Assembly (NCBI GenBank): GCA_002394685.1
Contig: DGUP01000016.1
Coordinates: forward strand, 1 to 32,736
Direction: 5' to 3'
DNA from: Treponema sp. UBA4307
Lineage (GTDB): Bacteria; Spirochaetota; Spirochaetia; Treponematales; Treponemataceae
DNA: 32,736 nt
The notes under the pieces are model-generated. The model saw only the letters and a list, made by a program, of their open reading frames with translations. It did no database searches and was not told where the DNA came from. Numbering within the stretch: the first letter of the stretch is position 1; the number at the start of each line of letters is the position of its first letter. The translations under genes were made by a program, and so were the position numbers. Shown piece by piece: positions 16,908-24,839 of the stretch.

Positions 16908-18758
16908 TCAGTTAAGTTTTTTTAGTTCTTCTACAGTGTAAAACTTTGTAAGTTCAAGAAGATTAAAATCTCTGTCTTTGCAGCTGACTTTTATATCAAG
17001 TGCTTCACCATCCTGAAAATATTCATAAACAGATTTAAACTCTTCTACTGTTCCTGTGAACTGAATCAACTTTAGGGAAGGGCAGTTTATAAAATTATCT
17101 GTAGTAAGTTTTTTTATTCCCTTTGGAATTATAAGAGTTTCAATTCCGGACCCTGCAATAAATTCATTGCCAATTTGTTTAACTGATTCGGGAAGCTCAA
17201 GGCAGGTTAGATTTGTACATCCTTTAAAAGCTCCATTTTCAATAACTGTCAGGGATGGAGGCAGGTCAATTTTTGATAATGAAGTGCAGTTTTTAAAAGC
17301 TTCCAGTTTAATTATTTTCAAGTTTGAAGAAAGGCTGATGTCTGAAAGTTTATCACATTCCGCGAATGCGCTTGACCGGATTACAGTAACGCTGTCCGGA
17401 ATAAAGATTTTTTCAATGCCGCTTTTGCTGAACATAAAAGAATAAATTTCAGGTATATCTGCCGGAAGAGTAAGGTTTTTAAGTGAAGTACAGCCATAAA
17501 AGAAATTAGAGTAATATTCATCCGGCCAGCTTTCAAGTCCTTCCGGATAATTCATTCCATCTGGAAGAATGATATTGTCCAGTCTAGTGCAGCCTGAGAA
17601 AAAGCCTTTTCCTGGAGAAATAGTTCCTTTTGGAAATTTAAAGGTTTTCAGATTTGTACAATTTAAAAATGTATAGTTTTTGCCTGGATAAGAAACATTG
17701 TTTCTGTATTCAATTTCTTCAAGACTTTTAAGGTTTGAAAAAACTTGATTCTGATTCTGCAAGTCTGGAACGTTTGTTATTTTTTTTATGCTTGTATTTG
17801 TTGAGAATGCGTTTGAATTAATTTTTATTACAGTATCCGGTATGCGGAAAGTTTCTGTTTTGCATTTTGGCAGGGCAAGGACTATTGTACGTTTGTCTTT
17901 ATCCATTAAGACTCCGTCCTGTATAAAGTAATTACTGCCTTCAGGAAGATTTATTGTTTCAAGATTTATCATTCCAGAAAAACTTTTATCATTAAACTTA
18001 ATGTCCGGACAAAGAAAGGTAATATCCATAATGTTTGTACAGCCGTTAAAAATGCCGCCAATATCATTTACTTTTTTTCCAACTGTTACATGCTCAAGAG
18101 AAATGCAGCCGCTGAAAGCTTCTTTGCCGAGAGAATCAACATTGGAAAGATCTACATCCTTAAGATTTTTCATTCCCTTAAAGGTTTGGCTTTCAATTGA
18201 TTTACAGCTGGGGGGAATATTTATTTTTTCAAGTCCACTGGTCCAGTTGAATGCAAGCCATTCAATTTTTTCCAGTTCAGAATTTTCAGGAATAATAATT
18301 TCTCTTAAGTTTGGAAGACTTTGAAACTGATACCTGGAAATCTCTTTTTGTTTTCTGCTCAGGTGGATTTTTTCCAGTTTTTTCATTTTATCAAAATTGT
18401 AGCCCAGGTAATTTTCTGGAAAATATATTTCCTTTATGTTTCCATAAATTGATTCAAAAGCCAGTCTTCTTGTACTGTCTTCTACATTCTGTAAATCCAG
18501 TATGAGCGGGCGTTTTGAAGTGTAGGATTTAATGGCATCCATAAATTTCTCAGAATCGATTATTTTATCTGTGATTATAATCCGCAGAGGAATATCTGAT
18601 TCAAAGAGGTCTTGTCTTCTTCCTTCCATGCTTTTTTCAGTACAAAGGATATAAAAGTCTTTTGTACTGATTTTTAAGGCTTCAGTCTCTGCAGCGAGAG
18701 GAAGAAGATTTATTAGAAAAAATACAATTGTAAAAATAAAGGCTGATTTCTTTTTCAT
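16908..18758 (-). CDS. Secreted BspA-type leucine-rich repeat protein
   Basis: 616 residues. The signal peptide MKKKSAFIFTIVFFLINLLP ends near LAAE. The first ~80 mature residues are not repeat-like. From there to near the C-terminus the TpLRR pattern recurs, in units such as LPPSLTVIENGAFKGCTNLT and IPDSVTVIRSSAFAECDKLS, with less regular spacing than in the neighbour. It ends in a short polar tail (KFYTVEELKKLN). No outer-membrane anchor or cell-wall motif is seen. The ribosome site is poor; a TATGCT box 11 bases before the ATG again hints at a very short leader. Its repeats differ from those of the convergent gene, so they are not a recent duplication. Confidence 0.88.
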   Translation of the reverse strand: MKKKSAFIFTIVFFLINLLPLAAETEALKISTKDFYILCTEKSMEGRRQDLFESDIPLRIIITDKIIDSEKFMDAIKSYTSKRPLILDLQNVEDSTRRLAFESIYGNIKEIYFPENYLGYNFDKMKKLEKIHLSRKQKEISRYQFQSLPNLREIIIPENSELEKIEWLAFNWTSGLEKINIPPSCKSIESQTFKGMKNLKDVDLSNVDSLGKEAFSGCISLEHVTVGKKVNDIGGIFNGCTNIMDITFLCPDIKFNDKSFSGMINLETINLPEGSNYFIQDGVLMDKDKRTIVLALPKCKTETFRIPDTVIKINSNAFSTNTSIKKITNVPDLQNQNQVFSNLKSLEEIEYRNNVSYPGKNYTFLNCTNLKTFKFPKGTISPGKGFFSGCTRLDNIILPDGMNYPEGLESWPDEYYSNFFYGCTSLKNLTLPADIPEIYSFMFSKSGIEKIFIPDSVTVIRSSAFAECDKLSDISLSSNLKIIKLEAFKNCTSLSKIDLPPSLTVIENGAFKGCTNLTCLELPESVKQIGNEFIAGSGIETLIIPKGIKKLTTDNFINCPSLKLIQFTGTVEEFKSVYEYFQDGEALDIKVSCKDRDFNLLELTKFYTVEELKKLN

Positions 18759-18842
18759 ATAAAAATCTTAGCATAAGATTTAAGCCTTTTCTATCCACAA
18801 AAGTAAATTTTCAAAACTCTGTAAAATATGGAGCCGGAAAAA

Positions 18843-19784
18843 TTATCTGATAATCTGTTCTGCAAGAAGAACAAGGCTTGGAACTGTGGCAATGCAGACT
18901 GCACTGCTTACAGAAATACAGAGGCTGGCGTAGGAAGCGTCTTTATCAAAAAGTACTGCCATGCCTGGAACAGATGTTGCAGCAGGACAGGAAGCACAGA
19001 TTAATACCACAAATAAAAATAATTTTTCCCTTTCACCTGTAAATCCAAAGATTTTGTAGATTGCAAAAAGAACTGCCAGTGCACAAAGGGGACAGATAAT
19101 CAGACGGACAAAATTAAAACGGATAAGTCTCCACACAAACTTTTTTTCGTAATGAAAGTTTGCAAAAAGAATTCCAATAAGAATCATGGCCATTGCAGTA
19201 TTCATATCAGCAACCATTGTGACCGGTTTAGAAATAATCTCCGGCAGGGTAAAAGGACAGACAAACAAAATCAATCCCAGTAGGGAAGAAATGATGACTG
19301 GATTCGTAAGGATTTTCTTTACGGAAATTGAACCGCTCATCTGCCACATGCCGTAAGTCCAGATAAGAATATTGAAAACAATCAGATAGCCCATGAGGTA
19401 GAAAACCCCTTCATCTCCAAAAACACCACGGATTAATGGAATGCCGATAAAACCGCAGTTTGTAAAAACCCCTGCAACTCTTTCAACTATATTAAGGTCC
19501 TTTACTTCCTCTTTTTTTGAAAGGGTAAACAAAATGCATACAAAAATCATTACCACATGAACAGCAAGGGAAATTAAAACAACAATTCCGAATTCCTTCA
19601 GTTTAAGAGAATCAAATTCAATGTTGAAAGAATTTACAATCAGACATGGATTGATAAAATAGAGAAGCATTTTACTCAAAAACTTTTGCTGGCTTTCCGA
19701 AACCTTTACTGCTTTTGCAAAAATAAAACCCATGATTCCTAAAATTGTCATAATGGCCAGCTGTTTTAAAACCAAAAGATACAT
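18843..19784 (-). CDS. AEC (auxin efflux carrier) family permease
   Basis: 313 residues with about 10 predicted membrane segments in two five-helix halves. Typical family features include the early helix GFIFAKAVKVSESQQKFLSK, the NPCLIVNSF segment in helix 2, GIPLIRGVFGDEG, and the later ILIGILFANF and SCPAATSVPGMA segments. Bacterial AEC permeases transport organic acids such as malate or malonate, or other anions; no operon partner indicates the substrate. The start is supported by AGGAAG six bases before the ATG. It is the first gene of a minus-strand pair with the second BspA-like gene, 84 bases apart, but they may be separate transcripts. Confidence 0.9.
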   Translation of the reverse strand: MYLLVLKQLAIMTILGIMGFIFAKAVKVSESQQKFLSKMLLYFINPCLIVNSFNIEFDSLKLKEFGIVVLISLAVHVVMIFVCILFTLSKKEEVKDLNIVERVAGVFTNCGFIGIPLIRGVFGDEGVFYLMGYLIVFNILIWTYGMWQMSGSISVKKILTNPVIISSLLGLILFVCPFTLPEIISKPVTMVADMNTAMAMILIGILFANFHYEKKFVWRLIRFNFVRLIICPLCALAVLFAIYKIFGFTGEREKLFLFVVLICASCPAATSVPGMAVLFDKDASYASLCISVSSAVCIATVPSLVLLAEQIIR

Positions 19785-19893
19785 ATTTGACTTCCTGAAA
19801 ATCTAAAATAAAACGATTCATAGTTATATCAAATTTTATTAAGTTTATAAATACAATAAATGTTAAAGAAGTGTTTTTATTTATTTTGCCTTG

Positions 19894-19902
19894 TGCTATA
19901 CT
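19894..19902 (+). promoter_or_regulatory. Extended -10 promoter placed 9 bases before an ATG
   Basis: TGCTATACT (19894-19902) is a TGn-extended -10 box. The ATG at 19912 begins nine bases after it. The -35 region (TTTTTA near 19874) is weak, as is common for extended -10 promoters. Confidence 0.5.
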
Positions 19903-19911
19903 TGTTTTCAA

Positions 19912-20970
19912 ATGAAAGAAAAAAAATCCTTTTGTGGTTTAAATATATTAAAAGCAGTCATTTTGATATTTGCATTTTCAGCTTCTTCTTTTTATGGTGA
20001 AAATGATATAGTCTCTGCTCCTGACAGCAATAAAAATTATGAGGTAAAGTGGCAGTCCGGAATAGAGAAGTTTAAAAATTCTCCATATGATGTAGTTGTC
20101 CTGGAAAATGAAGTTCTCTACGTTTACAAAGATCTTCGGGATGTTCACAAATTTTATCCGGATGACCTTTCTAAAGTCAGTGTAAAATATGCAACCTATT
20201 ATGTTTTAAATAAGATGAGCGGGGAACTTGGACTGGAGCCCTGTTACATGATGAACTCAAACCGTTCCTTTGATTACAGGGACTGGGTTTTTGAAAATGG
20301 CGCTCCAATGACTTTTTATCTTGAATTGACGGGTTTCAGACAGCCAAATACCAGCGAGGCAATTCAGCTTTATAAAATCGGTCGTTACAGTTCAGATTCA
20401 ATTGTGCGTTATGCCAGGGCTGAATCAGAAGCCCTTCTTGCAAAAAAAGAGGCAGCCCGGATTGAAGAAGAAAGGCTTGCAAAAGAACTGGCCGATAAAC
20501 TGGAGGCTGAGAAACTTGCTGCTGAAGAGTCGGAGCGGATGCAGAAACTTCAGGAAAAGCGCCTGCAGGAAAGAGGTGTAGCAATAAAAACAGGTAAAGC
20601 ATATCTTGAAGCTTTTGGAATCAGTTTGAAAGAAGTAAGGGCGGAAGATTTTCTTTTTGAAGGAGACTTTAATTCTGAGGATATCATTGTTTTTGCAATT
20701 GATGTAAAAACTTCATCCTATGCAGTAAAAACAGGCTTTTCCACAGATGATCTTTTTGTTTTTTCCAGAAGTCCTGGTAAGAATACAGAATACACAACCT
20801 GTTTTGAAGTTGATGGAATCAGTTATTCGTGTTTTAACAGCCTGGATGAACTTTACGAAGTGCTGGGCCATGGAGACAAATTTGTATTTACAAATGTTTA
20901 CAAACGCAGCGTGATAAAATATTCTCCTTCAACAGTTGAATATATTCTGCCGGAGCAGGTTTATAACTAA
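19912..20970 (+). CDS. Exported coiled-coil protein of unknown function
   Basis: 352 residues. I do not recognise a family. An N-terminal hydrophobic stretch (residues ~13-27) ends at SSFYGEN and looks like a signal peptide. Residues ~30-150 form a compact domain. About residues 160-215 are a strongly charged Ala/Glu/Lys/Arg helix with heptad-like spacing (KKEAARIEEERLAKELADKL), a probable coiled coil. A second globular domain (to 352) includes a segment from FEGDFNSEDIIVFAIDVKTS to VDGISYSCFN. The frame opens at 19891, but a -10 promoter overlaps that region, so the ATG at 19912 is preferred; the mRNA is then nearly leaderless. htpG follows after 72 bases. The role is unknown. Confidence 0.75.
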   Translation: MKEKKSFCGLNILKAVILIFAFSASSFYGENDIVSAPDSNKNYEVKWQSGIEKFKNSPYDVVVLENEVLYVYKDLRDVHKFYPDDLSKVSVKYATYYVLNKMSGELGLEPCYMMNSNRSFDYRDWVFENGAPMTFYLELTGFRQPNTSEAIQLYKIGRYSSDSIVRYARAESEALLAKKEAARIEEERLAKELADKLEAEKLAAEESERMQKLQEKRLQERGVAIKTGKAYLEAFGISLKEVRAEDFLFEGDFNSEDIIVFAIDVKTSSYAVKTGFSTDDLFVFSRSPGKNTEYTTCFEVDGISYSCFNSLDELYEVLGHGDKFVFTNVYKRSVIKYSPSTVEYILPEQVYN

Positions 20971-21042
20971 AAAAAACTTTCCTTCTATAATAAATTTTAT
21001 TATATTATTTGATAATTCAAATGAATTTATTAGAGGAAAGAA

Positions 21043-23013
21043 ATGGCTAAATATCAGTTTCAGACAGAAGTAAATCAGCTTTTAAAGTTGATCATTCACT
21101 CAATGTATTCAAACAAAGACATTTTCCTTCGCGAAATTGTCTCAAATGCTTCAGATGCTCTTGATAAGCTTAAGTATCTTACAGTTTCAAATGATGCTTA
21201 CAAGAACATTAATTTTAATCCTAAAATTGACATCACATTTAACGAAGAAAAGCAGATCCTCACTGTTCAGGATACCGGTATTGGTATGGATGAAGAGGAT
21301 TTGAACAACAACCTGGGTACAATTGCCCGTTCAGGAACTAAAGCTTTTATTGACCAGCTTTCAAAAAGCGGAAACTCTAATTCTGATTTAATCGGTCAGT
21401 TTGGTGTAGGATTTTACTCAGCATTTATGGCTGCTTCTTCAATTGATGTTTATACAAGAAAGGCCGGTGGGGATGGAAAAGTATGGCACTGGTCTTCAGA
21501 TGGTACAAATTCGTACGATATTGAAGAATTAACAGAAGATAAGGCTGCTTACGGTCTTTACGGTTTTAACGATAAAGATTTGTCTGGTTCTGCTATTGAA
21601 ATTCATCTTAATGATGATTCAAAGGAATATGCTTCCCGCTGGAAGATTGATGAATTAATCAAGAAGTATTCAAATCATATTGCCTTCCCAATCTATCTTC
21701 ACTACACACAGACCAAGTATGACAAAGAAGGAAAGGCTGAAGGAACTGAGAATAAAGTTGACCAGGTAAACTCAGCCAATGCTTTATGGAAGAAGAGCAA
21801 GAGCGAACTTAAGAAAGAAGATTACAACGACTTCTACAAGACAATTTCTCATGACGGAACAGATCCTTTAATGTACGTTCACACCCACGCAGAAGGTACA
21901 CAGGAATATACAACACTTTTCTACGTTCCAAGCCATGCTCCTTTTGACATGTATCAGAGTGATTACCAGAGTGGAGTTAAGCTTTACGTAAAACGCGTAT
22001 TCATTACAGATGATGATCGTGAGCTTTTGCCAAGTTACCTGCGCTTTGTTCGCGGTATTATTGATTCGGAAGATCTTCCACTTAATGTAAGCCGTGAAAT
22101 CCTTCAGCAGAACCGTATTCTGGAAACAATTAAGAGTCAGTCCGTAAAGAAACTCCTTTCTGAATTTAAGAAGCTGGGTGAAACTGCAGACGAAATCCGC
22201 GGAAAAGAAAATCCTTCGGATGAAGAAAAGGAAAAACTTGAAAAGTGGAATACTTTTGTAAAGAACTATAACCGCCCTCTCAAGGAAGGTCTCTATTCTG
22301 ATTTTGGAAACAGAGAAGAAATTGCAGACATCCTCCGCTTTAAGTCAACTGCTGAAGAAGGCACAGGAGATGATAAATGGACAAGCCTCGCTGATTACCA
22401 GAAGCGCATGAAGGAAGGTCAGAAGTATATTTATTATATTACTGGTTCTGATGAAAAGATTCTTCGCGCATCTCCACTTCTTGAGGCTTATAAGAAGAAG
22501 GGCTTTGAAGTCCTTATTATGGCTGATGAAATTGATGATATCGTCTTCCCTGCATTTGGAAAGTACAAGGAGCTGGAACTTAAGGCTGTAAATCGTGCCG
22601 GTACAGATGATGAACTTGGTGTTGATAAGGAAGAAGCTAAAAAGCGTGAAGAAGTCTTTAAGCCGGTACAAGAAAAGATGAAGAAGGCTCTTGGAGAAAA
22701 AGTAAAGGATGTTGTTTTGAGCAACCGCCTTACAGAAAGTCCAAGCTGTATTGTAATTGATGAAAATGATCCTGGCATTCAGATGGAAAGAATGATGCGG
22801 GCAATGGGACAGAGTTCAGGAAACATTATAAAGCCAATTCTTGAAGTAAACGGCGACCATCCTCTGGTTAAGAAACTGGAAGGTGACACTGATGAAGCCT
22901 TTACAAATGATTTGTGTGAAGTACTTCTTGATCAGGCTCTGCTCTCTTCCGGAGTAGAACTTCCTGACCCACAGGACTTCATTAAATCAATCAATGCACT
23001 TCTTACAAAATAA
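21043..23013 (+). CDS. htpG: Molecular chaperone HtpG (bacterial Hsp90)
   Basis: 656 residues, normal for the family. HtpG is a homodimeric cytoplasmic ATPase that remodels client proteins. The N-terminal GHKL ATPase domain shows ELVSNASDAL-like IVSNASDALDKLKYL, then VQDTGIGMDEEDL, the lid segment NLGTIARSGTKAF and GQFGVGFYSAFM. The middle domain contains YVKRVFITDDDRELLPSYLR and the catalytic Arg loop in LNVSREILQQN. The C-terminal dimerisation domain begins near residue 510. GAGGAAAG precedes the ATG. No CIRCE operator is visible upstream. The gene is closed by its own terminator. Confidence 0.98.
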   Translation: MAKYQFQTEVNQLLKLIIHSMYSNKDIFLREIVSNASDALDKLKYLTVSNDAYKNINFNPKIDITFNEEKQILTVQDTGIGMDEEDLNNNLGTIARSGTKAFIDQLSKSGNSNSDLIGQFGVGFYSAFMAASSIDVYTRKAGGDGKVWHWSSDGTNSYDIEELTEDKAAYGLYGFNDKDLSGSAIEIHLNDDSKEYASRWKIDELIKKYSNHIAFPIYLHYTQTKYDKEGKAEGTENKVDQVNSANALWKKSKSELKKEDYNDFYKTISHDGTDPLMYVHTHAEGTQEYTTLFYVPSHAPFDMYQSDYQSGVKLYVKRVFITDDDRELLPSYLRFVRGIIDSEDLPLNVSREILQQNRILETIKSQSVKKLLSEFKKLGETADEIRGKENPSDEEKEKLEKWNTFVKNYNRPLKEGLYSDFGNREEIADILRFKSTAEEGTGDDKWTSLADYQKRMKEGQKYIYYITGSDEKILRASPLLEAYKKKGFEVLIMADEIDDIVFPAFGKYKELELKAVNRAGTDDELGVDKEEAKKREEVFKPVQEKMKKALGEKVKDVVLSNRLTESPSCIVIDENDPGIQMERMMRAMGQSSGNIIKPILEVNGDHPLVKKLEGDTDEAFTNDLCEVLLDQALLSSGVELPDPQDFIKSINALLTK

Positions 23014-23025
23014 GGGGTGAATAAT

Positions 23026-23071
23026 AAAAAACGCAGATATGAAAAAAATTAAAAAATATCTGCGTTTTTTT
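23026..23071 (+). terminator. Rho-independent terminator after htpG
   Basis: ACGCAGATAT (23031-23040) pairs with ATATCTGCGT (23056-23065), extended by flanking A and T runs to 15 bp. It ends in a T tract to 23071. The flanking A and T runs make it able to act in both directions. Confidence 0.9.
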
Positions 23072-23081
23072 ATTTTTCCTA

Positions 23082-23110
23082 TTGACACTTTTTTTAGAAT
23101 CTTATATATT
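23082..23110 (+). promoter_or_regulatory. Consensus promoter of tRNA-Asn
   Basis: TTGACA (23082-23087) and TATATT (23105-23110) have a 17-base spacer. The tRNA begins 25 bases after the -10 box. Confidence 0.8.
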
Positions 23111-23134
23111 ACTACTACATTCAACAAAACGAAT

Positions 23135-23207
23135 GCTCCCTTAGCTCAGTCGGTAGAGCAACGGACTGTTAATCCGTGTGTCGCTGGTTCAAACCCAGCA
23201 GGGGGCG
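23135..23207 (+). tRNA. tRNA-Asn (anticodon GTT)
   Basis: A full cloverleaf can be folded by eye. The 7-bp acceptor stem is 23135-23141 with 23200-23206 (one G-U). The D stem is GCTC/GAGC, the anticodon stem is ACGGA/TCCGT around the loop CTGTTAA, the variable loop is 5 bases, and the T stem is GCTGG/CCAGC with loop TTCAAAC. The discriminator base is G at 23207. CCA is not encoded. The gene has its own promoter and terminator, and an open frame running across it is spurious. Confidence 0.96.
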
Positions 23208-23212
23208 CTCTA

Positions 23213-23246
23213 AAGGCTTAATCTAAAATGGTTAAGCCTTTTTTTA
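23213..23246 (+). terminator. Terminator of the tRNA-Asn transcript
   Basis: AAGGCTTAA (23213-23221) pairs with TTAAGCCTT (23232-23240), followed by a T run to about 23246. Confidence 0.88.
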
Positions 23247-23268
23247 TTTTAAATCAATATTTCTTATT

Positions 23269-23303
23269 TTAACAATTCCCTTCCAGGGGGGGGGCGATTA
23301 TAC
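23269..23303 (+). promoter_or_regulatory. Run of nine G between promoter-like hexamers
   Basis: The 230-base gap between the tRNA terminator and the lipoprotein gene contains a homopolymer of nine G at 23286-23294. It is flanked by TTAACA (23269-23274, one mismatch to TTGACA) and TTATAC (23298-23303). The spacer is 23 bases, too long for a sigma-70 promoter as it stands. Loss of about six G would bring it to 17. Poly-G tracts near promoters control phase-variable expression in Treponema pallidum; a similar role here is only inferred. Confidence 0.35.
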
Positions 23304-23412
23304 GACCTTCCGCTTCTAAATCCTATTCTGCATGACTCTGAGGTACAGCTGTTTTTAGATTTCAAGTAATTCGAATTGATGTGAAAACGTTCAATTTATT
23401 TTTCGGACAAAT

Positions 23413-23441
23413 TTGATATTTATAATATTCTGTTATAAAAT
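23413..23441 (+). promoter_or_regulatory. Probable promoter of the lipoprotein gene
   Basis: TTGATA (23413-23418) and TAAAAT (23436-23441) have a 17-base spacer and lie 40 bases before the ATG. The surroundings are very AT-rich, so chance matches are possible. Confidence 0.5.
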
Positions 23442-23480
23442 AATAGCGTAATATAATTAACTTTTTAAGGATATAAAAAC

Positions 23481-24110
23481 ATGAAAAAAATAAATCTTCT
23501 TTTAATTTTTAGTATCTTCTTTTTTGTTTTCACATCATGTGCAACTGTTGAAACGGTGAACCTGGATTCTGTATTTAGCTTAAAAAAAGATGAAGGTTTT
23601 ATCTTAATGAGAATTGTTAATCCGAATGCTGGAAAAGTTGTTGATAACTTTTATTATTCAAATGGCAAGGAAGCTAAAAATAAAAAGGCTTTGCGTTTAA
23701 TTTCTGATTTACAGATAAAAAGAGCGCCGGGGTCTTTTTCGACTTTTACTGTTAAAAATAGAGAAGCACCGGAGCAATATGTTATGTTGAAGGCCAGAAA
23801 AGGTTCCTATGGAATTATAAAGGTGGGAAACAATTCAGAATACTTTAATCCATATATTTTCAAAGTTGAAGCAGGTGTTGTAAATTATGCCGGCGATATA
23901 AAGCTTGATATTGTAACAGGCAGGGTATTAGTTTATAGAGATATAAAAGATTATTATGATCTTTCTGTTGTTGATAAGTTTGATGAAATTGTGGAATTAA
24001 GAAAGTCATTGGATTTTCTGTCAGTTTATTCAAAGTATGAATTTGTTGATCAGTCAAAAAATGTGGAACCAATGAAGCCTCTTTTCTGCAGGGTAATACG
24101 TGACAATTAA
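23481..24110 (+). CDS. Lipoprotein of unknown function
   Basis: 209 residues. The N-terminus MKKINLLLIFSIFFFVFTSC ends in a lipobox with Cys20, so export and lipid modification are expected. The mature part reads as β-rich (ILMRIVNPNAGKVVDNFYY, STFTVKNREAPEQYVMLKA) with a more charged C-terminal segment (KDYYDLSVVDKFDEIVELRK). I do not recognise a family. AAGGAT lies 9 bases before the ATG. The last ~61 codons are repeated 2702 bases downstream as a gene fragment. The gene converges on the FliL-like gene, with a terminator between them. Confidence 0.8.
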   Translation: MKKINLLLIFSIFFFVFTSCATVETVNLDSVFSLKKDEGFILMRIVNPNAGKVVDNFYYSNGKEAKNKKALRLISDLQIKRAPGSFSTFTVKNREAPEQYVMLKARKGSYGIIKVGNNSEYFNPYIFKVEAGVVNYAGDIKLDIVTGRVLVYRDIKDYYDLSVVDKFDEIVELRKSLDFLSVYSKYEFVDQSKNVEPMKPLFCRVIRDN

Positions 24111-24117
24111 AATTATA

Positions 24118-24147
24118 AAGAGGGCGGTCAAGCCCTCTTATTTTTTT
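24118..24147 (+). terminator. Terminator between the lipoprotein and FliL-like genes, left copy
   Basis: AAGAGGGC (24118-24125) pairs with GCCCTCTT (24132-24139), followed by A and seven T. It lies between convergent genes. Confidence 0.85.
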
Positions 24148-24158
24148 AGAAAAGCTTC

Positions 24159-24557
24159 TTAAAGATGAAGCAGCTCGAGCTGTATAAAGATAATATCACG
24201 AATTCTGGACTGGGCTAAAATATTTTCATTAATGTAGTCACGGATTTCTATCTGGATTAAATCCTTGTGTCCATAAATTTCTGCATAAGTTTTTTTAGAA
24301 AAATAACTTCTTAAGAAATCAATGATTTCGATTTTTCTGTTTTTAATTTCATTCAGGGCTGTAGTATCATTTTTGTTATATGCCAGGGCTATTTCAGCAG
24401 TAATGCTGATTTCTTCGTTGTCATTGCACCTTGTATAGATAACTGGAAGTTCCGTATAAAAATCATATAAATTATAAACCTTAGATTCTGCAAAAATTAA
24501 ACCGGAACAAAATAATAAAACTGTAAAGATAAAAAATTTTTTCATGGAACTCATCAT
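24159..24557 (-). CDS. FliL-like periplasmic protein, left copy
   Basis: 132 residues. A hydrophobic N-terminus ends in GLIFAES and looks like a cleavable signal peptide rather than the usual FliL anchor. The body resembles the FliL domain: a β segment, then ALNEIKNRKIEIIDFLRSYF, SKKTYAEI and EIRDYINENIL, then IRDIIFIQLELL. True FliL stabilises the flagellar stator near the basal body; this stand-alone exported version has no flagellar neighbour, so the role is open. The ATG at 24557 overlaps the TGA of the upstream kinase frame as ATGA, with GGAG five bases before, so translation was built for coupling to the kinase. In this copy the kinase is broken, which may reduce expression. It differs from the right copy at 5 of 132 residues. 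Confidence 0.68.
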   Translation of the reverse strand: MMSSMKKFFIFTVLLFCSGLIFAESKVYNLYDFYTELPVIYTRCNDNEEISITAEIALAYNKNDTTALNEIKNRKIEIIDFLRSYFSKKTYAEIYGHKDLIQIEIRDYINENILAQSRIRDIIFIQLELLHL

Positions 24558-24830
24558 ATAACTCCGCTGTTTTCTTCAAACTGATATGTTTCCAGATAAG
24601 CTCTGGAAAGAATTTCACTGGTTGTTTGTTTTGTAAGAAGTGTTTCCTTTGCACATGCCAATCCATAATTAATACACTGTTTTATGTTTGCCTTTTCAAG
24701 ATAGCCCATAAGGAAACCTGATGCAAAAGCATCCCCGGCACCAATAGTGTCAACGATTTTTGGAAGTTTGTATGGTGGCTGGATGTATGTCTGATTTCCA
24801 ATACGAACCATCGTATGCAAGTAAATATGA
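24554..24830 (-). pseudogene. Remnant of a PfkB-family kinase gene, left copy
   Basis: The last 85 codons, including the DTIGAGDAFASGF signature, are identical at the protein level to the end of the intact kinase at 27256-28209. Upstream of 24811 only 19 bases of a more N-terminal part of the gene remain. The intervening 500 bp are missing, and 500 is not a multiple of three, so that piece is out of frame. The N-terminal sugar-binding part and start are absent. The remnant ends about 10 bases from the stop codon of the YD-like gene. Confidence 0.9.
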
Positions 24831-24839
24831 AATAGGATC

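Larger units (their letters stand above)
23926..24811. repeat. Left copy of an 886-bp direct duplication
   Basis: It matches 26628-27513 at a constant offset of 2702 bases with scattered substitutions and no indel that I can see. It covers the 3' end of the lipoprotein gene, a terminator, the FliL-like gene and the 3' part of the kinase gene. After 24811 the sequence jumps to what corresponds to 28014 in the right copy (24812-24830 matches 28014-28032), so this copy lacks 500 bp of the kinase. Confidence 0.93.

Noticed and set aside
20971..21042. CIRCE or other heat-shock operator before htpG
   Set aside because: No TTAGCACTC-type inverted repeat is visible; the gap is only AT-rich promoter-like sequence.
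23039..23221. 60-residue plus-strand open frame
   Set aside because: It runs through the htpG terminator, the tRNA promoter and the whole tRNA-Asn gene; it is a chance frame.
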